Position numbers and translations under genes: made by a program. From NCBI RefSeq assembly GCF_009755605.1, contig NZ_WPNZ01000016.1, forward strand, positions 125,703-189,702: DNA of 64,000 nucleotides, written 5' to 3'. Under the pieces are notes generated by a model, which did no database searches, was not told the origin of the DNA, and saw only the letters and a program-made list of their open reading frames with translations. Below are positions 25,026-33,140 of this stretch, piece after piece; within the stretch, counting starts at the first letter, position 1, and each line of letters opens with the position of its first letter. Origin of the DNA: Streptomyces typhae. Lineage in GTDB: Bacteria > Actinomycetota > Actinomycetes > Streptomycetales > Streptomycetaceae.

Positions 25026-26410
25026 GCGCGCACCTCCTCGCGGTTCGCGGCCGTGCTCGCGGCCGCCGCCGCGCACACCGCGCGGCCGATCCGGGCGATG
25101 TCGTCGTCGCCGGTGACGAAGGGCGGCATCGTGTAGATCAGATCGCGGAACGGCCGCACCCACACGCCCGCCCGTACGGCGGCGCGCGTCGCCGCTTCCA
25201 TGTCGACCTGGTGGTCGAGTTGTACGACACCGAGTGCGCCGAGTATCCGTACGTCCTGGACGCCGGGCAGCTCGGCCGCCGGAGCGAGTGCCGCCCGCAG
25301 ACCCGTCTCGACGCGCTTGACCTCGGTCGCCCAGTCCTGCCCGAGCAGCAGGTCGATGGAGGCGTTCGCGACCGCCGCCGCCAGCGGATTGCCCATGAAC
25401 GTCGGCCCGTGCGCGAGCACCGGCACCTCGCCGCGCGCGATGCCGTCCGCGACCCGCGCGGTGCACAGCGTCGCCGCCATCGTGAGATAGCCGCCGGTCA
25501 GGGACTTGCCCAGACACATCACATCGGGTGTGACACCCGCGTGGTCCGCCGCGAACAGGGCGCCCGTGCGCCCGAAGCCCGTCGCGATCTCGTCGAACAC
25601 GAGCAGCACGCCGTGTGTGTCGCAGGCCTCCCGCAGGGCCCGCAGATACCGCGGGGAGTGGAACCGCATGCCGCCCGCGCCCTGCACCACCGGCTCCACG
25701 ATCACGCCCGCGAGTTCATCGGCGTGCCGTTGGATCAGGTCGTGCAGATGCCGCGCGTACGCCTCGTCGTAGGCGTCGAACCCGGCGGGCGGCAGGTCGG
25801 CGAAGACCTGCTCGGGAAGTACGCCCTGCCACAGGCTGTGCATGCCGCCCTGCGGGTCGCACACGGCCATCGGCTGCCAGGTGTCGCCGTGGTAACCGCC
25901 GCGCCAGGTGAGCATGCGCCGCTTCTCGGGCCTGCCGAGTGAACGCCAGTGCTGGAGGCACATCTTGACCGCGACCTCCACGGACACCGATCCGGAGTCG
26001 GCCAGGAAGACATGCTCCAGGCCGTCCGGAGTGATGTCGACAAGTCGCTTCGCCAGGCTCACGGCGGGTTCGTGGGTGAGCCCGCCGAACATGACATGGC
26101 TCATGCGGTCCAGCTGGTCGCGTACCGCCTCGTTGAGGACGGGGTGGTTGTAGCCGTGGATGGCCGACCACCACGACGACATGCCGTCGATCAGCTCGCC
26201 CACCCCGGCGACGCTCAGCCGCACCCCGGTGGCCGACTCCACGACCAGCGGTTCCTGACGCCCCGGCATCGGGCCGTAGGGGTGCCAGACGTGGGCGCGG
26301 TCGAGGTCCAGGATCTCCCGCAGGCCCAGGCTGGGGGCCGTCGCGGCGTCGCGCGTACCGGTGGCCGCGGCGCCGTCACGCATACCGGCGGCCGTCCCGC
26401 CGTCACGCAT
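25022..26410 (-). CDS. bioA: Adenosylmethionine-8-amino-7-oxononanoate aminotransferase
   Basis: The 462-residue protein starts at ATG 26410, overlapping the bioB stop by 8 bp (ATGCGTGA). Class III aminotransferase motifs are DRAHVWHPYGPM, DGMSSWWSAIHGYNHP, VFLADSGSVSVEVAVKM, FDEIATGFGRTG and the PLP lysine in CLGKSLTGGYL. BioA makes DAPA from KAPA using SAM as amino donor. The first 25 residues are a short repeat (RDGGTAAGMRDGAAATGTRD) that could lie before a later true start, since the conserved region begins at LGLREILDLDRAH. Confidence 0.93.
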   Translation of the reverse strand: MRDGGTAAGMRDGAAATGTRDAATAPSLGLREILDLDRAHVWHPYGPMPGRQEPLVVESATGVRLSVAGVGELIDGMSSWWSAIHGYNHPVLNEAVRDQLDRMSHVMFGGLTHEPAVSLAKRLVDITPDGLEHVFLADSGSVSVEVAVKMCLQHWRSLGRPEKRRMLTWRGGYHGDTWQPMAVCDPQGGMHSLWQGVLPEQVFADLPPAGFDAYDEAYARHLHDLIQRHADELAGVIVEPVVQGAGGMRFHSPRYLRALREACDTHGVLLVFDEIATGFGRTGALFAADHAGVTPDVMCLGKSLTGGYLTMAATLCTARVADGIARGEVPVLAHGPTFMGNPLAAAVANASIDLLLGQDWATEVKRVETGLRAALAPAAELPGVQDVRILGALGVVQLDHQVDMEAATRAAVRAGVWVRPFRDLIYTMPPFVTGDDDIARIGRAVCAAAAASTAANREEVRA

Positions 26411-27557
26411 TGGGAGCCAGGTCCGTGCCGGCGCCGCGGCGGCGTACCGCGACCAGGTCAGTGCGCGCACCGGCCTCGTCCGCGGAGGCCCCAGCACCCC
26501 CCGCACCGGGCGCCGACCCCTCGGACCCGCACACCGACCCGCAGCCACCGCCCCTGCGGTGCTCCGGCAGCGTCACCTGGTCCGTGGTCTCCACCTCGAA
26601 ACCGGCGTCCGCGATCATCTCCAGGTCGGCCTTGCCGGCCTGGCCCTCACTCGTCAGGTAGTCGCCGAGGAAGATCGAGTTGGCGAGGTGCAGGGCGAGC
26701 GGCTGCATGGTGCGCAGGTGCAGTTCGCGTCCGCCCGCGATGCGGACCTCGACGTCCGGGCAGACGAACCGGACCATGGCGAGGATGCGCAGACAGCGCT
26801 GCGGGGAGAGGTTCCACTCCTTGGCGAGGGGGGTGCCCTCGAAGGGGATGAGGAAGTTCACCGGCACCGAGTCGGTGTCGAGCTCGCGCAGCGCGAAGAC
26901 CACGTCGACCAGGTCCTCGTCCGTCTCGCCCATGCCCGCGATCAGGCCCGAGCAGGCGGAGAGCCCGGCCGCGTGTGCCTTCTGCACGGTGTCGACGCGG
27001 TCGGCGTACGTATGCGTCTTGGTGATGTCGCCGTACGTCGCCTCGGACGTGTTCAGGTTGTGGTTGTAGGCGTCGGCACCGGCGCCGCGCAGCCGCTCCG
27101 CCTGGCCGTCGGAGAGCAGACCGAGGCAGGCGCAGACCTCGACGCCCTCGTTCTGTTCCTTGATCGTCCTGATGGTGTCCGAGACACGGGCGACGTCCCG
27201 GTCGGTCGGGCCCCGGCCGCTCGCCACCAGGCACACCCGCTTGGCGCCGCCGGCGAGCCCGGCGGCCGCGGCCTCGGACGCCTCCTGCGGCTTCAGCCAG
27301 GTGTACTTGAGGATCCCGGTGTCCGCGCCGAGCCGCTGCGAGCAGTACGAGCAGTCCTCGGGGCACAGACCGGACTTGAGGTTGACCAGATAGTTGAGTT
27401 TCACCCGCCGCCCGAACCACTGACGCCGTACCTTTCCGGCCGCCGCCACCACGTCGAGCAGCTGCTCGTCGGAGGTCGCGAGCACGGCGAGTGCCTCTTC
27501 ACGGCTCGGCAGCTCGCGCCGAAGCCCCTTGTCCAGCAGCGTGTTCAGCAGATCCAT
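26403..27557 (-). CDS. bioB: Biotin synthase
   Basis: The 384-residue radical-SAM enzyme has the cluster-binding CPEDCSYC (C65, C69, C72), then YTWLKPQEASEAAAAGL, YNHNLNTSEATYGDI and PVNFLIPFEGTPL. It inserts sulfur into dethiobiotin, the last step of the pathway. About 50 residues after the core are Gly/Ala/Arg-rich with several Cys (HRRGGGCGSVCGSEGS), longer than in most BioB. It is the first gene of its operon and is divergent from bioF. Confidence 0.95.
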   Translation of the reverse strand: MDLLNTLLDKGLRRELPSREEALAVLATSDEQLLDVVAAAGKVRRQWFGRRVKLNYLVNLKSGLCPEDCSYCSQRLGADTGILKYTWLKPQEASEAAAAGLAGGAKRVCLVASGRGPTDRDVARVSDTIRTIKEQNEGVEVCACLGLLSDGQAERLRGAGADAYNHNLNTSEATYGDITKTHTYADRVDTVQKAHAAGLSACSGLIAGMGETDEDLVDVVFALRELDTDSVPVNFLIPFEGTPLAKEWNLSPQRCLRILAMVRFVCPDVEVRIAGGRELHLRTMQPLALHLANSIFLGDYLTSEGQAGKADLEMIADAGFEVETTDQVTLPEHRRGGGCGSVCGSEGSAPGAGGAGASADEAGARTDLVAVRRRGAGTDLAPNA

Positions 27558-27599
27558 GGCGCTGATCCTGACGTACCCCGGTCGCTATGACCATGGAGA

Positions 27600-27643
27600 T
27601 TCTGAACAACAGAAGCGATGAGAGGTGTGGGTATTGCCACACC
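27600..27643. promoter_or_regulatory. Two inverted repeats in the bioB/bioF divergent promoter
   Basis: TTCTG-AACAA-CAGAA (27600-27614) and GGTGTGG-GTATTG-CCACACC (27624-27643) both have perfect arms. They lie about 43-85 bp upstream of bioB and 110-150 bp upstream of bioF, a good place for a shared biotin-responsive repressor such as a BioQ/TetR-type protein. No regulator gene is adjacent, so the assignment is inference. Confidence 0.5.
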
Positions 27644-27753
27644 ATGGCCGGGTGGCGTGGCCGCTAGGGTCTGTGCACTGTCTACAAACACCCGGTCCGT
27701 ACGAGCCGTGCCCGCGGCCTTCGTGCGCCGACCCACGAGGCCCCGGAGGTCCC

Positions 27754-28890
27754 ATGGCGAGCTCGCCGTTCGACTGGATCGACGAGCAGGCGCGGCAGCG
27801 CGAGCGGGCGGGCCTGGTGCGTACGCTGCGCCCGCGTCCGGCCGAATCGGGACTGCTCGACCTCGCGGGCAACGACTATCTGGGGCTCACCCGGCACCCG
27901 GAGGTGACCGCGGGCGCGGCCGACGCGGCCCGGCGCTGGGGCGGCGGCGCGACCGGTTCCCGGCTGGTGACGGGCTCCACCGAACTGCACGCCGAACTGG
28001 AGCACGAACTGGCCGCGTTCTGCGGTTTCGAGGCGGCCCTCGTGCTGTCGTCGGGGTACGCGGCGAATCTCGCGGCGGTCACGGCGCTCGCCCCGCACGG
28101 CTCGCTGATCGTCTCCGACGCGGGCAACCACGCCTCGTTGATCGACGGCTGCCGTCTCGCCCGCGGAACGACGCAGGTCGTGCCGCACCGCGATCCGGAC
28201 GCGGTGCGCAAGGCGCTCGCCGCTCATGAGGGCCCGGCCGTGGTGGTGACGGACTCGGTGTTCTCCGTCGACGGGGACGCCGCACCGCTGCGCGGCCTGG
28301 CCGCGGTGTGCCGGCAGGCGGGGGCGGGGCTCGTCGTCGACGACGCGCACGGCCTCGGTGTGCTCGGCGCGGGCGGGCGCGGTGCCGCGCGGGCCGCCGG
28401 TCTCGCGGGCAGCGCCGACACCGTCGTCACGGTGACGCTGTCGAAGTCGCTCGGCAGCCAGGGCGGTGCCGTGCTCGGCCCGGCCAGGGTCGTCGACCAC
28501 CTGGTCAACGCCGCCCGGACGCTGATCTTCGACACGGGACTCGCCCCGGCCGCGGCAGGCGCCGCGCTCGCGGCCCTGCGGGTGCTGCGCAGGGAGCCGG
28601 AACGGTCCGCGCGCGTGCGTGCGGTGGCCTCCGAGCTGCATGAACTCCTCACCGATGAGGGACATTCGGCGGTGCGTCCCGACGCAGCCGTCGTCTCGGT
28701 GCGCGCGCCGTCGCCGGAAGCGGCGGTGCGCTGGGCGGCCGACTGCCGGGCCGCGGGCCTCGCCGTCGGCTGTTTCCGTCCGCCGTCGGTTCCCGACGGC
28801 GTCTCACGGTTGCGGCTGACCGCACGAGCCGACCTGACCGGCGCACAGATCGCCGATGCCGTCCATGTGATCAGCCGCACCGCACCCTGA
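27754..28890 (+). CDS. bioF: 8-amino-7-oxononanoate synthase
   Basis: The 378-residue protein starts at ATG 27754 behind GGAGGT. Alpha-oxoamine synthase motifs are LDLAGNDYLGLTRHPEV, GGGATGSRLVTGSTELH, SDAGNHASLIDGCRLA, VVDDAHGLGVLG and the PLP lysine in TVTLSKSLGSQGG. It condenses pimeloyl-ACP/CoA with alanine to KAPA, the first committed biotin step. Divergent from bioBAD. Confidence 0.93.
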   Translation: MASSPFDWIDEQARQRERAGLVRTLRPRPAESGLLDLAGNDYLGLTRHPEVTAGAADAARRWGGGATGSRLVTGSTELHAELEHELAAFCGFEAALVLSSGYAANLAAVTALAPHGSLIVSDAGNHASLIDGCRLARGTTQVVPHRDPDAVRKALAAHEGPAVVVTDSVFSVDGDAAPLRGLAAVCRQAGAGLVVDDAHGLGVLGAGGRGAARAAGLAGSADTVVTVTLSKSLGSQGGAVLGPARVVDHLVNAARTLIFDTGLAPAAAGAALAALRVLRREPERSARVRAVASELHELLTDEGHSAVRPDAAVVSVRAPSPEAAVRWAADCRAAGLAVGCFRPPSVPDGVSRLRLTARADLTGAQIADAVHVISRTAP

Positions 28891-28947
28891 CTCCTGAGAT
28901 CTGGCACCTGAGACCTGGGTCCAGGGTCCGGCGCAGTCACTCGGACC

Positions 28948-29172
28948 TCACCGAAGGGCGCCGGTGAAGTCCTCCCAGGCGGCGGGGGAGAAGAGCACGG
29001 CCGGTCCGGCCGTGTCCTTCGAGTCGCGCACGGCCAGCAGACCGGCGAGCGGTCCCGATCCGAGCGTCGCCGTTTCCACGCAGTTGTTCATTCCGTTGCT
29101 GCGGCTGCTGCGCCGCCACCGCGCGTCCCTGAGGGACGTGCTGGAGGGAACGGACCGAGGCAGTGCAGTCAT
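28948..29172 (-). CDS. DUF397 domain protein
   Basis: The 74-residue protein has the DUF397 signature: RWRRSSRSNGMNNCVETA, VAVRDSKD-like segment (LLAVRDSKDTAGPAVLFSP) and WEDFTGALR at the end. In streptomycetes such proteins accompany WhiJ-like HTH regulators and influence development and antibiotic production. It starts 9 bp after the stop of the HTH gene and is likely cotranscribed. Confidence 0.9.
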   Translation of the reverse strand: MTALPRSVPSSTSLRDARWRRSSRSNGMNNCVETATLGSGPLAGLLAVRDSKDTAGPAVLFSPAAWEDFTGALR

Positions 29173-29181
29173 AGTGCCTCC

Positions 29182-30042
29182 TTACGCGCCGTCACCTAAC
29201 TCGGCGATGTAATCCATTGAATCGTGAACGGAAAGCGCCTGTCCCTGAAGAGAGTTGAAGGCGTCGGTGTACGCCTTGAGGTCTTCTTTCCGTTCGAGGT
29301 AGAGGCTACTCGTCAAGTGGTCGAGAACAACCACATCCAGATCAGAAATGTTCGGAAAGGAGAGAATAACGAAAGATCCGATCAGCCCGATGTGCTCGCC
29401 TGCGGCGAACGGCAGCACCTGGATGCGGACTTGGGGAAGCCGTGACGCCTCCCGCAGCCGCCGCAATTGCCCGGCGAGAACCTCGGGTCCGCCGACCTGG
29501 CGCCGCAGCACCGCCTCGTCGAGGATCACGCTCAGTCGCAACGGCGACTCGCTGCGCAGCACGTCCTGCCTGGCGAGCCGTACCTGCACCAGGGCTTCCA
29601 CCTGTTCCGGGGGCAGCTTGCCGAGCGCGGCACGTGTCACCGCGCGGGCGTAGTCCGGTGTCTGCAGAAGGCCCGGCACGACCGTGGTCTCCAGGGTGCG
29701 CACCCGGCAGGCCTGCGACTCCAGACTGATGAAGTCGCGGTAGGCGGGCGGCAGCAGACCCCGGTAGGCGTGCCACCAGTGGTGCCGCCCGTTCTCCTCG
29801 TCGCCGCCCGCGAGCACGACCAGGAGCTCCCGCAACTGCGGGTCCCCGACCTCGTACGCGTCGAGGAGCAGCTGTACGTCCGAGGCGCGCACGCCGGAGC
29901 GCCCGGTCTCGATCCGGCTCACCTTCGACTGGTGCCAGCCCACGCGCGCGGCCGCCTCGCCACTGGTGAGCCCGGCCTGTCCGCGCAGCGCCCGCAACTC
30001 AGCGCCGAGTTTGCGGCGGCGCACCGCCGGGCCGTACTGCAT
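29182..30042 (-). CDS. WhiJ-like helix-turn-helix regulator (DUF5753)
   Basis: The 286-residue protein has an N-terminal XRE HTH (LGAELRALRGQAGLTSGEAAARVGWHQSKVSRIETGRSG) and a long DUF5753 domain (LESQACRVRTLETTVVPGLLQTPDYARAV; HIGLIGSFVILSFPNISDLDVVVLDH). Its ATG follows GGAAGGAGACGG, a strong ribosome binding site. In characterised loci such proteins repress sporulation genes until antagonised by their partner DUF397 protein. It is divergent from the ATPase-like gene at 30305, and the 262-bp gap shows nothing else that I recognise. Confidence 0.88.
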   Translation of the reverse strand: MQYGPAVRRRKLGAELRALRGQAGLTSGEAAARVGWHQSKVSRIETGRSGVRASDVQLLLDAYEVGDPQLRELLVVLAGGDEENGRHHWWHAYRGLLPPAYRDFISLESQACRVRTLETTVVPGLLQTPDYARAVTRAALGKLPPEQVEALVQVRLARQDVLRSESPLRLSVILDEAVLRRQVGGPEVLAGQLRRLREASRLPQVRIQVLPFAAGEHIGLIGSFVILSFPNISDLDVVVLDHLTSSLYLERKEDLKAYTDAFNSLQGQALSVHDSMDYIAELGDGA

Positions 30043-30304
30043 GTCCGTCTCCTTCCGGACGTCCGCGCCAACCGTACGGGACAGAGGGAGACAGTAGAGG
30101 AAGTGCCGGGGTTACGCCCAAATACGGTCTGCCGTCGGAGAGTTCACCGCTTCGAGCGACAGATATATGCACATCTTGGTGGATCGCCGCGCGTCATTGG
30201 CCCCGGAGTGGCAGTCTGGCGCAAAGCACCAGTTCCGGGACCGTTCTCGAGTTCTTCCGCCGCGCGTCGGAGCCCGGTCCCGTTGGGAAAGGGACGGCCA
30301 CGTC

Positions 30305-30736
30305 ATGGCAGATCACCAGGAAGCGTCAGTCACTCTGCCGAGCGATCCCGTCTCGGTAGCTGCGGCCCGCAGGTATGTGGGAAATGTCCTGTCGGAGTGG
30401 GGCCTGCCACCCGAAGCGGACGTCGCCGACACGGTGCGCCTCATCGTTTCCGAACTCGCCACGAACGCGGTTCAGCACACCCTCGGCCAGTCGCCCACCT
30501 TCACCGTCGACGTGCAGCTCGACCGGGACGAACGGCTGCGCATCGGTGTCACCGACAGCCACCCCCGCTACCCCAAGCGCCTGCCCGCCGCCGTCCAGCA
30601 GGACAACGGCCGCGGCATGGTCATCATCCGCTGGCTGACCGCCGAGTGCGGCGGCCGGCTCTCGGTCAGCCCCACGCGGGAGGGGGGCAAGACGGTATGG
30701 ATCACCCTGCCGTGGTCGGTGCCTGTGCAGGGTTGA
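30305..30736 (+). CDS. Anti-sigma-like ATP-binding protein (HATPase_c, AbaA/RsbW type)
   Basis: The 143-residue protein has a GHKL fold: DTVRLIVSELATNAVQHT with N-box Asn, VTDSHPRYP, NGRGMVIIRWLTAECGG and GGKTVWITLPW. Similar stand-alone kinases accompany WhiJ/DUF397 pairs in streptomycetes and may phosphorylate anti-sigma antagonists. The three genes together form a recognised regulatory module. A frame open to 30167 has no sensible start. Confidence 0.85.
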   Translation: MADHQEASVTLPSDPVSVAAARRYVGNVLSEWGLPPEADVADTVRLIVSELATNAVQHTLGQSPTFTVDVQLDRDERLRIGVTDSHPRYPKRLPAAVQQDNGRGMVIIRWLTAECGGRLSVSPTREGGKTVWITLPWSVPVQG

Positions 30737-30779
30737 CGCCGGGGCGTCGTCCGCGTCCGCGTCGTCCGCCTCCGCGTTA

Positions 30780-31418
30780 CTACTGTCCCCTATTACTGTC
30801 CCTGTCCCTGTCCCTGTCCCTGACACCGTTCCCGTTCCCGTTTGCGTCCTTGTTCCCGTTCCCGTTCCCGTTCCCGTTCCCGTTTCCGTTCCCGAGGGGC
30901 GAGGGCAGCGTGCCGGACCGCATCCCCGCTCGGGCGACGGCCCACGGGAGCACCCACCACAGCCCGCCGCACGCCAGCAGCGTGCACCCGGCGGAGATCA
31001 GCGCGCCGGTGCGGCTCGCCGCCACGTCCACCACCAGCAGGACCGAACCGGTGAGCGCCAGGACCAGGACGCCGAGCCCGGCCGCGGCCAGACGTGACGA
31101 CACCCGGACGATCAATGGCTTCGCCCCCCGCTGGAAGAGCCCCCGGTGCAGGGCCGCGGGAGCGGTGAACAGGGCGGCGGCCAGGACGGCGAGCAGCAGC
31201 GTGGTCACGTACGTAGCCCGCTGAACGGTGTCGAGCGACGGGAAGCGGGGCGTGAAGGCGAGGGTGAGCAGAAAGGCGAAGAGGATCTGCACCCCGGTCT
31301 GAGTGACCCTCAGCTCTTGGAGGAGCTCACCGAAGTTGCGGTCGGCGCGCTCCAGCGAAGTCTCGTTGCGGCCGTCGTGGAGGGGGACGCCCGCTGCGGG
31401 TGGACCGTTTTCGGACAT
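30780..31418 (-). CDS. DUF6328-type membrane protein with repeat tail
   Basis: The 212-residue protein has an N-terminal soluble part with NFGELLQELRVTQTGVQILFAFLLTLAF, then four membrane segments. From about residue 175 it becomes a 6-bp microsatellite product: GNGNGNGNGNGNGN and RDRDRDRD. Without the tail it matches the streptomycete DUF6328 family of unknown function. The tail probably varies in length between strains. It is convergent with the ATPase-like gene. Confidence 0.75.
   Translation of the reverse strand: MSENGPPAAGVPLHDGRNETSLERADRNFGELLQELRVTQTGVQILFAFLLTLAFTPRFPSLDTVQRATYVTTLLLAVLAAALFTAPAALHRGLFQRGAKPLIVRVSSRLAAAGLGVLVLALTGSVLLVVDVAASRTGALISAGCTLLACGGLWWVLPWAVARAGMRSGTLPSPLGNGNGNGNGNGNGNKDANGNGNGVRDRDRDRDSNRGQ
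30781..30895. repeat. 6-bp microsatellites CTGTCC and CGTTCC inside a coding region
   Basis: CTGTCC repeats five times (30783-30818) and CGTTCC about nine times (30829-30895), with a few interruptions. Both encode the C-terminal tail of the DUF6328 protein on the reverse strand. The unit is in frame, so expansion changes length without frameshift. Confidence 0.85.
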
Positions 31419-31518
31419 GCACTACGGGGTTCCCGCGCCGGCGCGTTCCACTCCCCGCGCCGCGCGCGCTGCGCCCGGACGGCGGTGCGCGCCGCCGCGC
31501 GCGCCGCCGTCCCACGGG

Positions 31519-32004
31519 TCAGCGGACCCGGCCGTACCAGACGCTCCTGGTCCAGATCTTCTCGAGCCGCACCACGGTGTTCCGCTTCGGCGCGTGCCAG
31601 ATCTTGTTCTTACCGGCGTAGATGCCGACGTGGTACACGTTCCGGCCCGAGTGGAAGAACACCAGGTCGCCGCGGGTGCGGTTGGCGGCGGAGACATGGC
31701 GGGTCTTGTTGTACTGCTGTGCGGCGGTCCGCGGCAGCTTCTTGCCCACACGCTTGAACGAGTAGAGCGTGAGACCCGAGCAGTCGAACCGGTGCGGCCC
31801 AGAGGCTCCGTAGCGGTACGGTGAGCCCTTCTTGGAAGCCGCGATGTTGAGCGCCTTCGTTCCGTGTGTCGCGGCCTCTGCCTCCGACGCGAGCCCGGGG
31901 GCCACGAGGGTGCCGCCGACGGCGGCGAGAGTGAGAGCCGATGCGGTACCGGCCCTCGTGAGGAGTGACGGAACGCGCGACGGAGCACGATGCAGCGCAG
32001 TCAT
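31519..32004 (-). CDS. Secreted NlpC/P60 (C40) cell-wall hydrolase
   Basis: The 161-residue protein has a signal peptide (arginines, then a hydrophobic core LTLAAVGGTLVAPGLAS, cleavage near AEA-ATHG). The C40 peptidase domain follows with catalytic C75 in HRFDCSGLTLYSF, H125 in NVYHVGIYAG and H137. NlpC/P60 enzymes cut peptide stems of peptidoglycan. The gene lies directly behind a ydaO-type riboswitch, which in streptomycetes typically controls resuscitation and wall-remodelling enzymes in response to c-di-AMP. Confidence 0.88.
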   Translation of the reverse strand: MTALHRAPSRVPSLLTRAGTASALTLAAVGGTLVAPGLASEAEAATHGTKALNIAASKKGSPYRYGASGPHRFDCSGLTLYSFKRVGKKLPRTAAQQYNKTRHVSAANRTRGDLVFFHSGRNVYHVGIYAGKNKIWHAPKRNTVVRLEKIWTRSVWYGRVR

Positions 32005-32014
32005 GCGCAACCCT

Positions 32015-32215
32015 TCGTCAGCCGCCTGTGAAGGATGACCTGTCGGGTTCGGGCAGGCGAAGATGCCCGGTCGTGTCACGACGTCGCTCCGTCGCGCCAC
32101 GGCTTCACCCCAAGGACCGCCGGTCTCCCGGACGGCCCGCCTTGCTGGGTCCTCCACTCCTGCCGAATGCACACATGTCGACCGGTCATCCGGGTGGCGG
32201 CAGGACTCGGCGTCC
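32015..32215 (-). ncRNA. ydaO-yuaA (c-di-AMP) riboswitch
   Basis: On the reverse strand the leader contains the conserved pieces in order: GCCGAGTCCTGCC at the 5' end (about 32211), CTTGGGGTGAAGCC at 32101-32114, and CCCGAACCCGACAG at 32040-32053, about 35 nt before the peptidase ATG. This order and wording match streptomycete ydaO riboswitches, which bind c-di-AMP and generally turn expression off. Boundaries are approximate. Confidence 0.8.
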
Positions 32216-32329
32216 GCCCGGACCGCCCCGCCGCTTGTGGCGGGGGCTTGTCGTCGGAAGGGATCTTCACCCGGAAGTGGCCGAAAAGCCGAGCCGAAAC
32301 GGCCTTATGTGAGGCTCCTCACGACTGAT

Positions 32330-32356
32330 CCATTCGGGTGGACAGAGCCCGAATGG
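32330..32356. promoter_or_regulatory. 9-bp inverted repeat CCATTCGGG / CCCGAATGG
   Basis: The arms are perfect with a 9-nt spacer. It lies about 115 bp upstream of the riboswitch 5' end, where the promoter of the peptidase gene should be. Operator or hairpin function is inferred. Confidence 0.4.
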
Positions 32357-32428
32357 GGCTCAGGTCACAGTCGGGGACGATTGCCCGAACAGCACTGGAA
32401 CGTCCTGTTCCGCGTGGCGCGTAAGGGA

Positions 32429-32473
32429 GTTGCGCAACTCGAGAGGATCGAGCGTACGAGCGATTCGTACGCT
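32429..32473. promoter_or_regulatory. Two palindromes in a gene-free region
   Basis: GTTGCGCAAC (32429-32438) and AGCGTACGA-GCGAT-TCGTACGCT (32451-32473, perfect 9-bp arms) lie close together. The surrounding 32216-32803 gap has no supported gene. These could be operators for a distal promoter of the peptidase gene or a small RNA promoter. Confidence 0.45.
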
Positions 32474-32803
32474 GAAAGAGCTACCACGTCTGGTCGTGTG
32501 AGGTGTTGCGCCGGATCCGGACGCTCCTGCGCCGGAACCCGTCCGACCGCTCAACGGACGGGCGGCGCGGGCGCGCTGCGGCCGTGGCGCTTCCGTGGGG
32601 GGTCGGTGCGACGGCGTACTCTCGGCGCGAATGCGCGGTATGCGCTCACTGCCCGTCTGTACTGTCTGCGCTGCTTGCACTGCCTGCGCCGAATATAACG
32701 CTCGCCCCGTCTGTCTCGCGTCTTCCGCCTGCCCCGGCCGCTTCGTTCCGGTCACCTCGTCCACGGCCGACCTGTTCCCGGTCACCCCGTTCCAGGTTCC
32801 CGG

Positions 32804-33133
32804 TCACCCTGTCGTCGGTGGGGCGTCCTCGCCCACCGTGGTGGACGGCAGGGTCACGCGAGCGGCGCGGCGCTCCCCGTCCAGGGTCCGCAGTGCCCTG
32901 GTCAATGTTGCCGCTTGCAGCTCCCTTTCGCCTCGCGTATGCATCAGGGCCAGCGCGTCGCGCAGCTCGGCCGCCCGGCTGACGAGGGCTTGGGCCGCGC
33001 GCAGGCCCCCGTACGTGAGCTCCGCGCGCGCCGGGTTGATCCGGCCGAGGAGGTCCACCACCGCCAGATAGGCGTCGACGACGTCGCCCTCGGCGCGCGT
33101 CAGGGCGGGGAGCGGCGGCAGGTCCGGCAGCAT
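32804..33133 (-). CDS. Small helical protein cotranscribed with clpP paralogue
   Basis: The 109-residue protein MLPDLPPLPALTRAEGDVVDAYLAVVDLLGRINPARAELTYGG... is predicted mostly helical, with no known motif. It starts 7 bp after the clpP stop, with GTGAGG before the ATG, so the two are almost certainly an operon. I do not recognise a family. By position it could be an adaptor or partner of the altered ClpP. Confidence 0.65.
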   Translation of the reverse strand: MLPDLPPLPALTRAEGDVVDAYLAVVDLLGRINPARAELTYGGLRAAQALVSRAAELRDALALMHTRGERELQAATLTRALRTLDGERRAARVTLPSTTVGEDAPPTTG

Positions 33134-33140
33134 CGCGGCC

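Noticed and set aside
32360..32785. A 141-codon reverse frame upstream of the riboswitch
   Set aside because: It crosses the strong palindromes at 32429-32473 and its product is compositionally biased with no domain.
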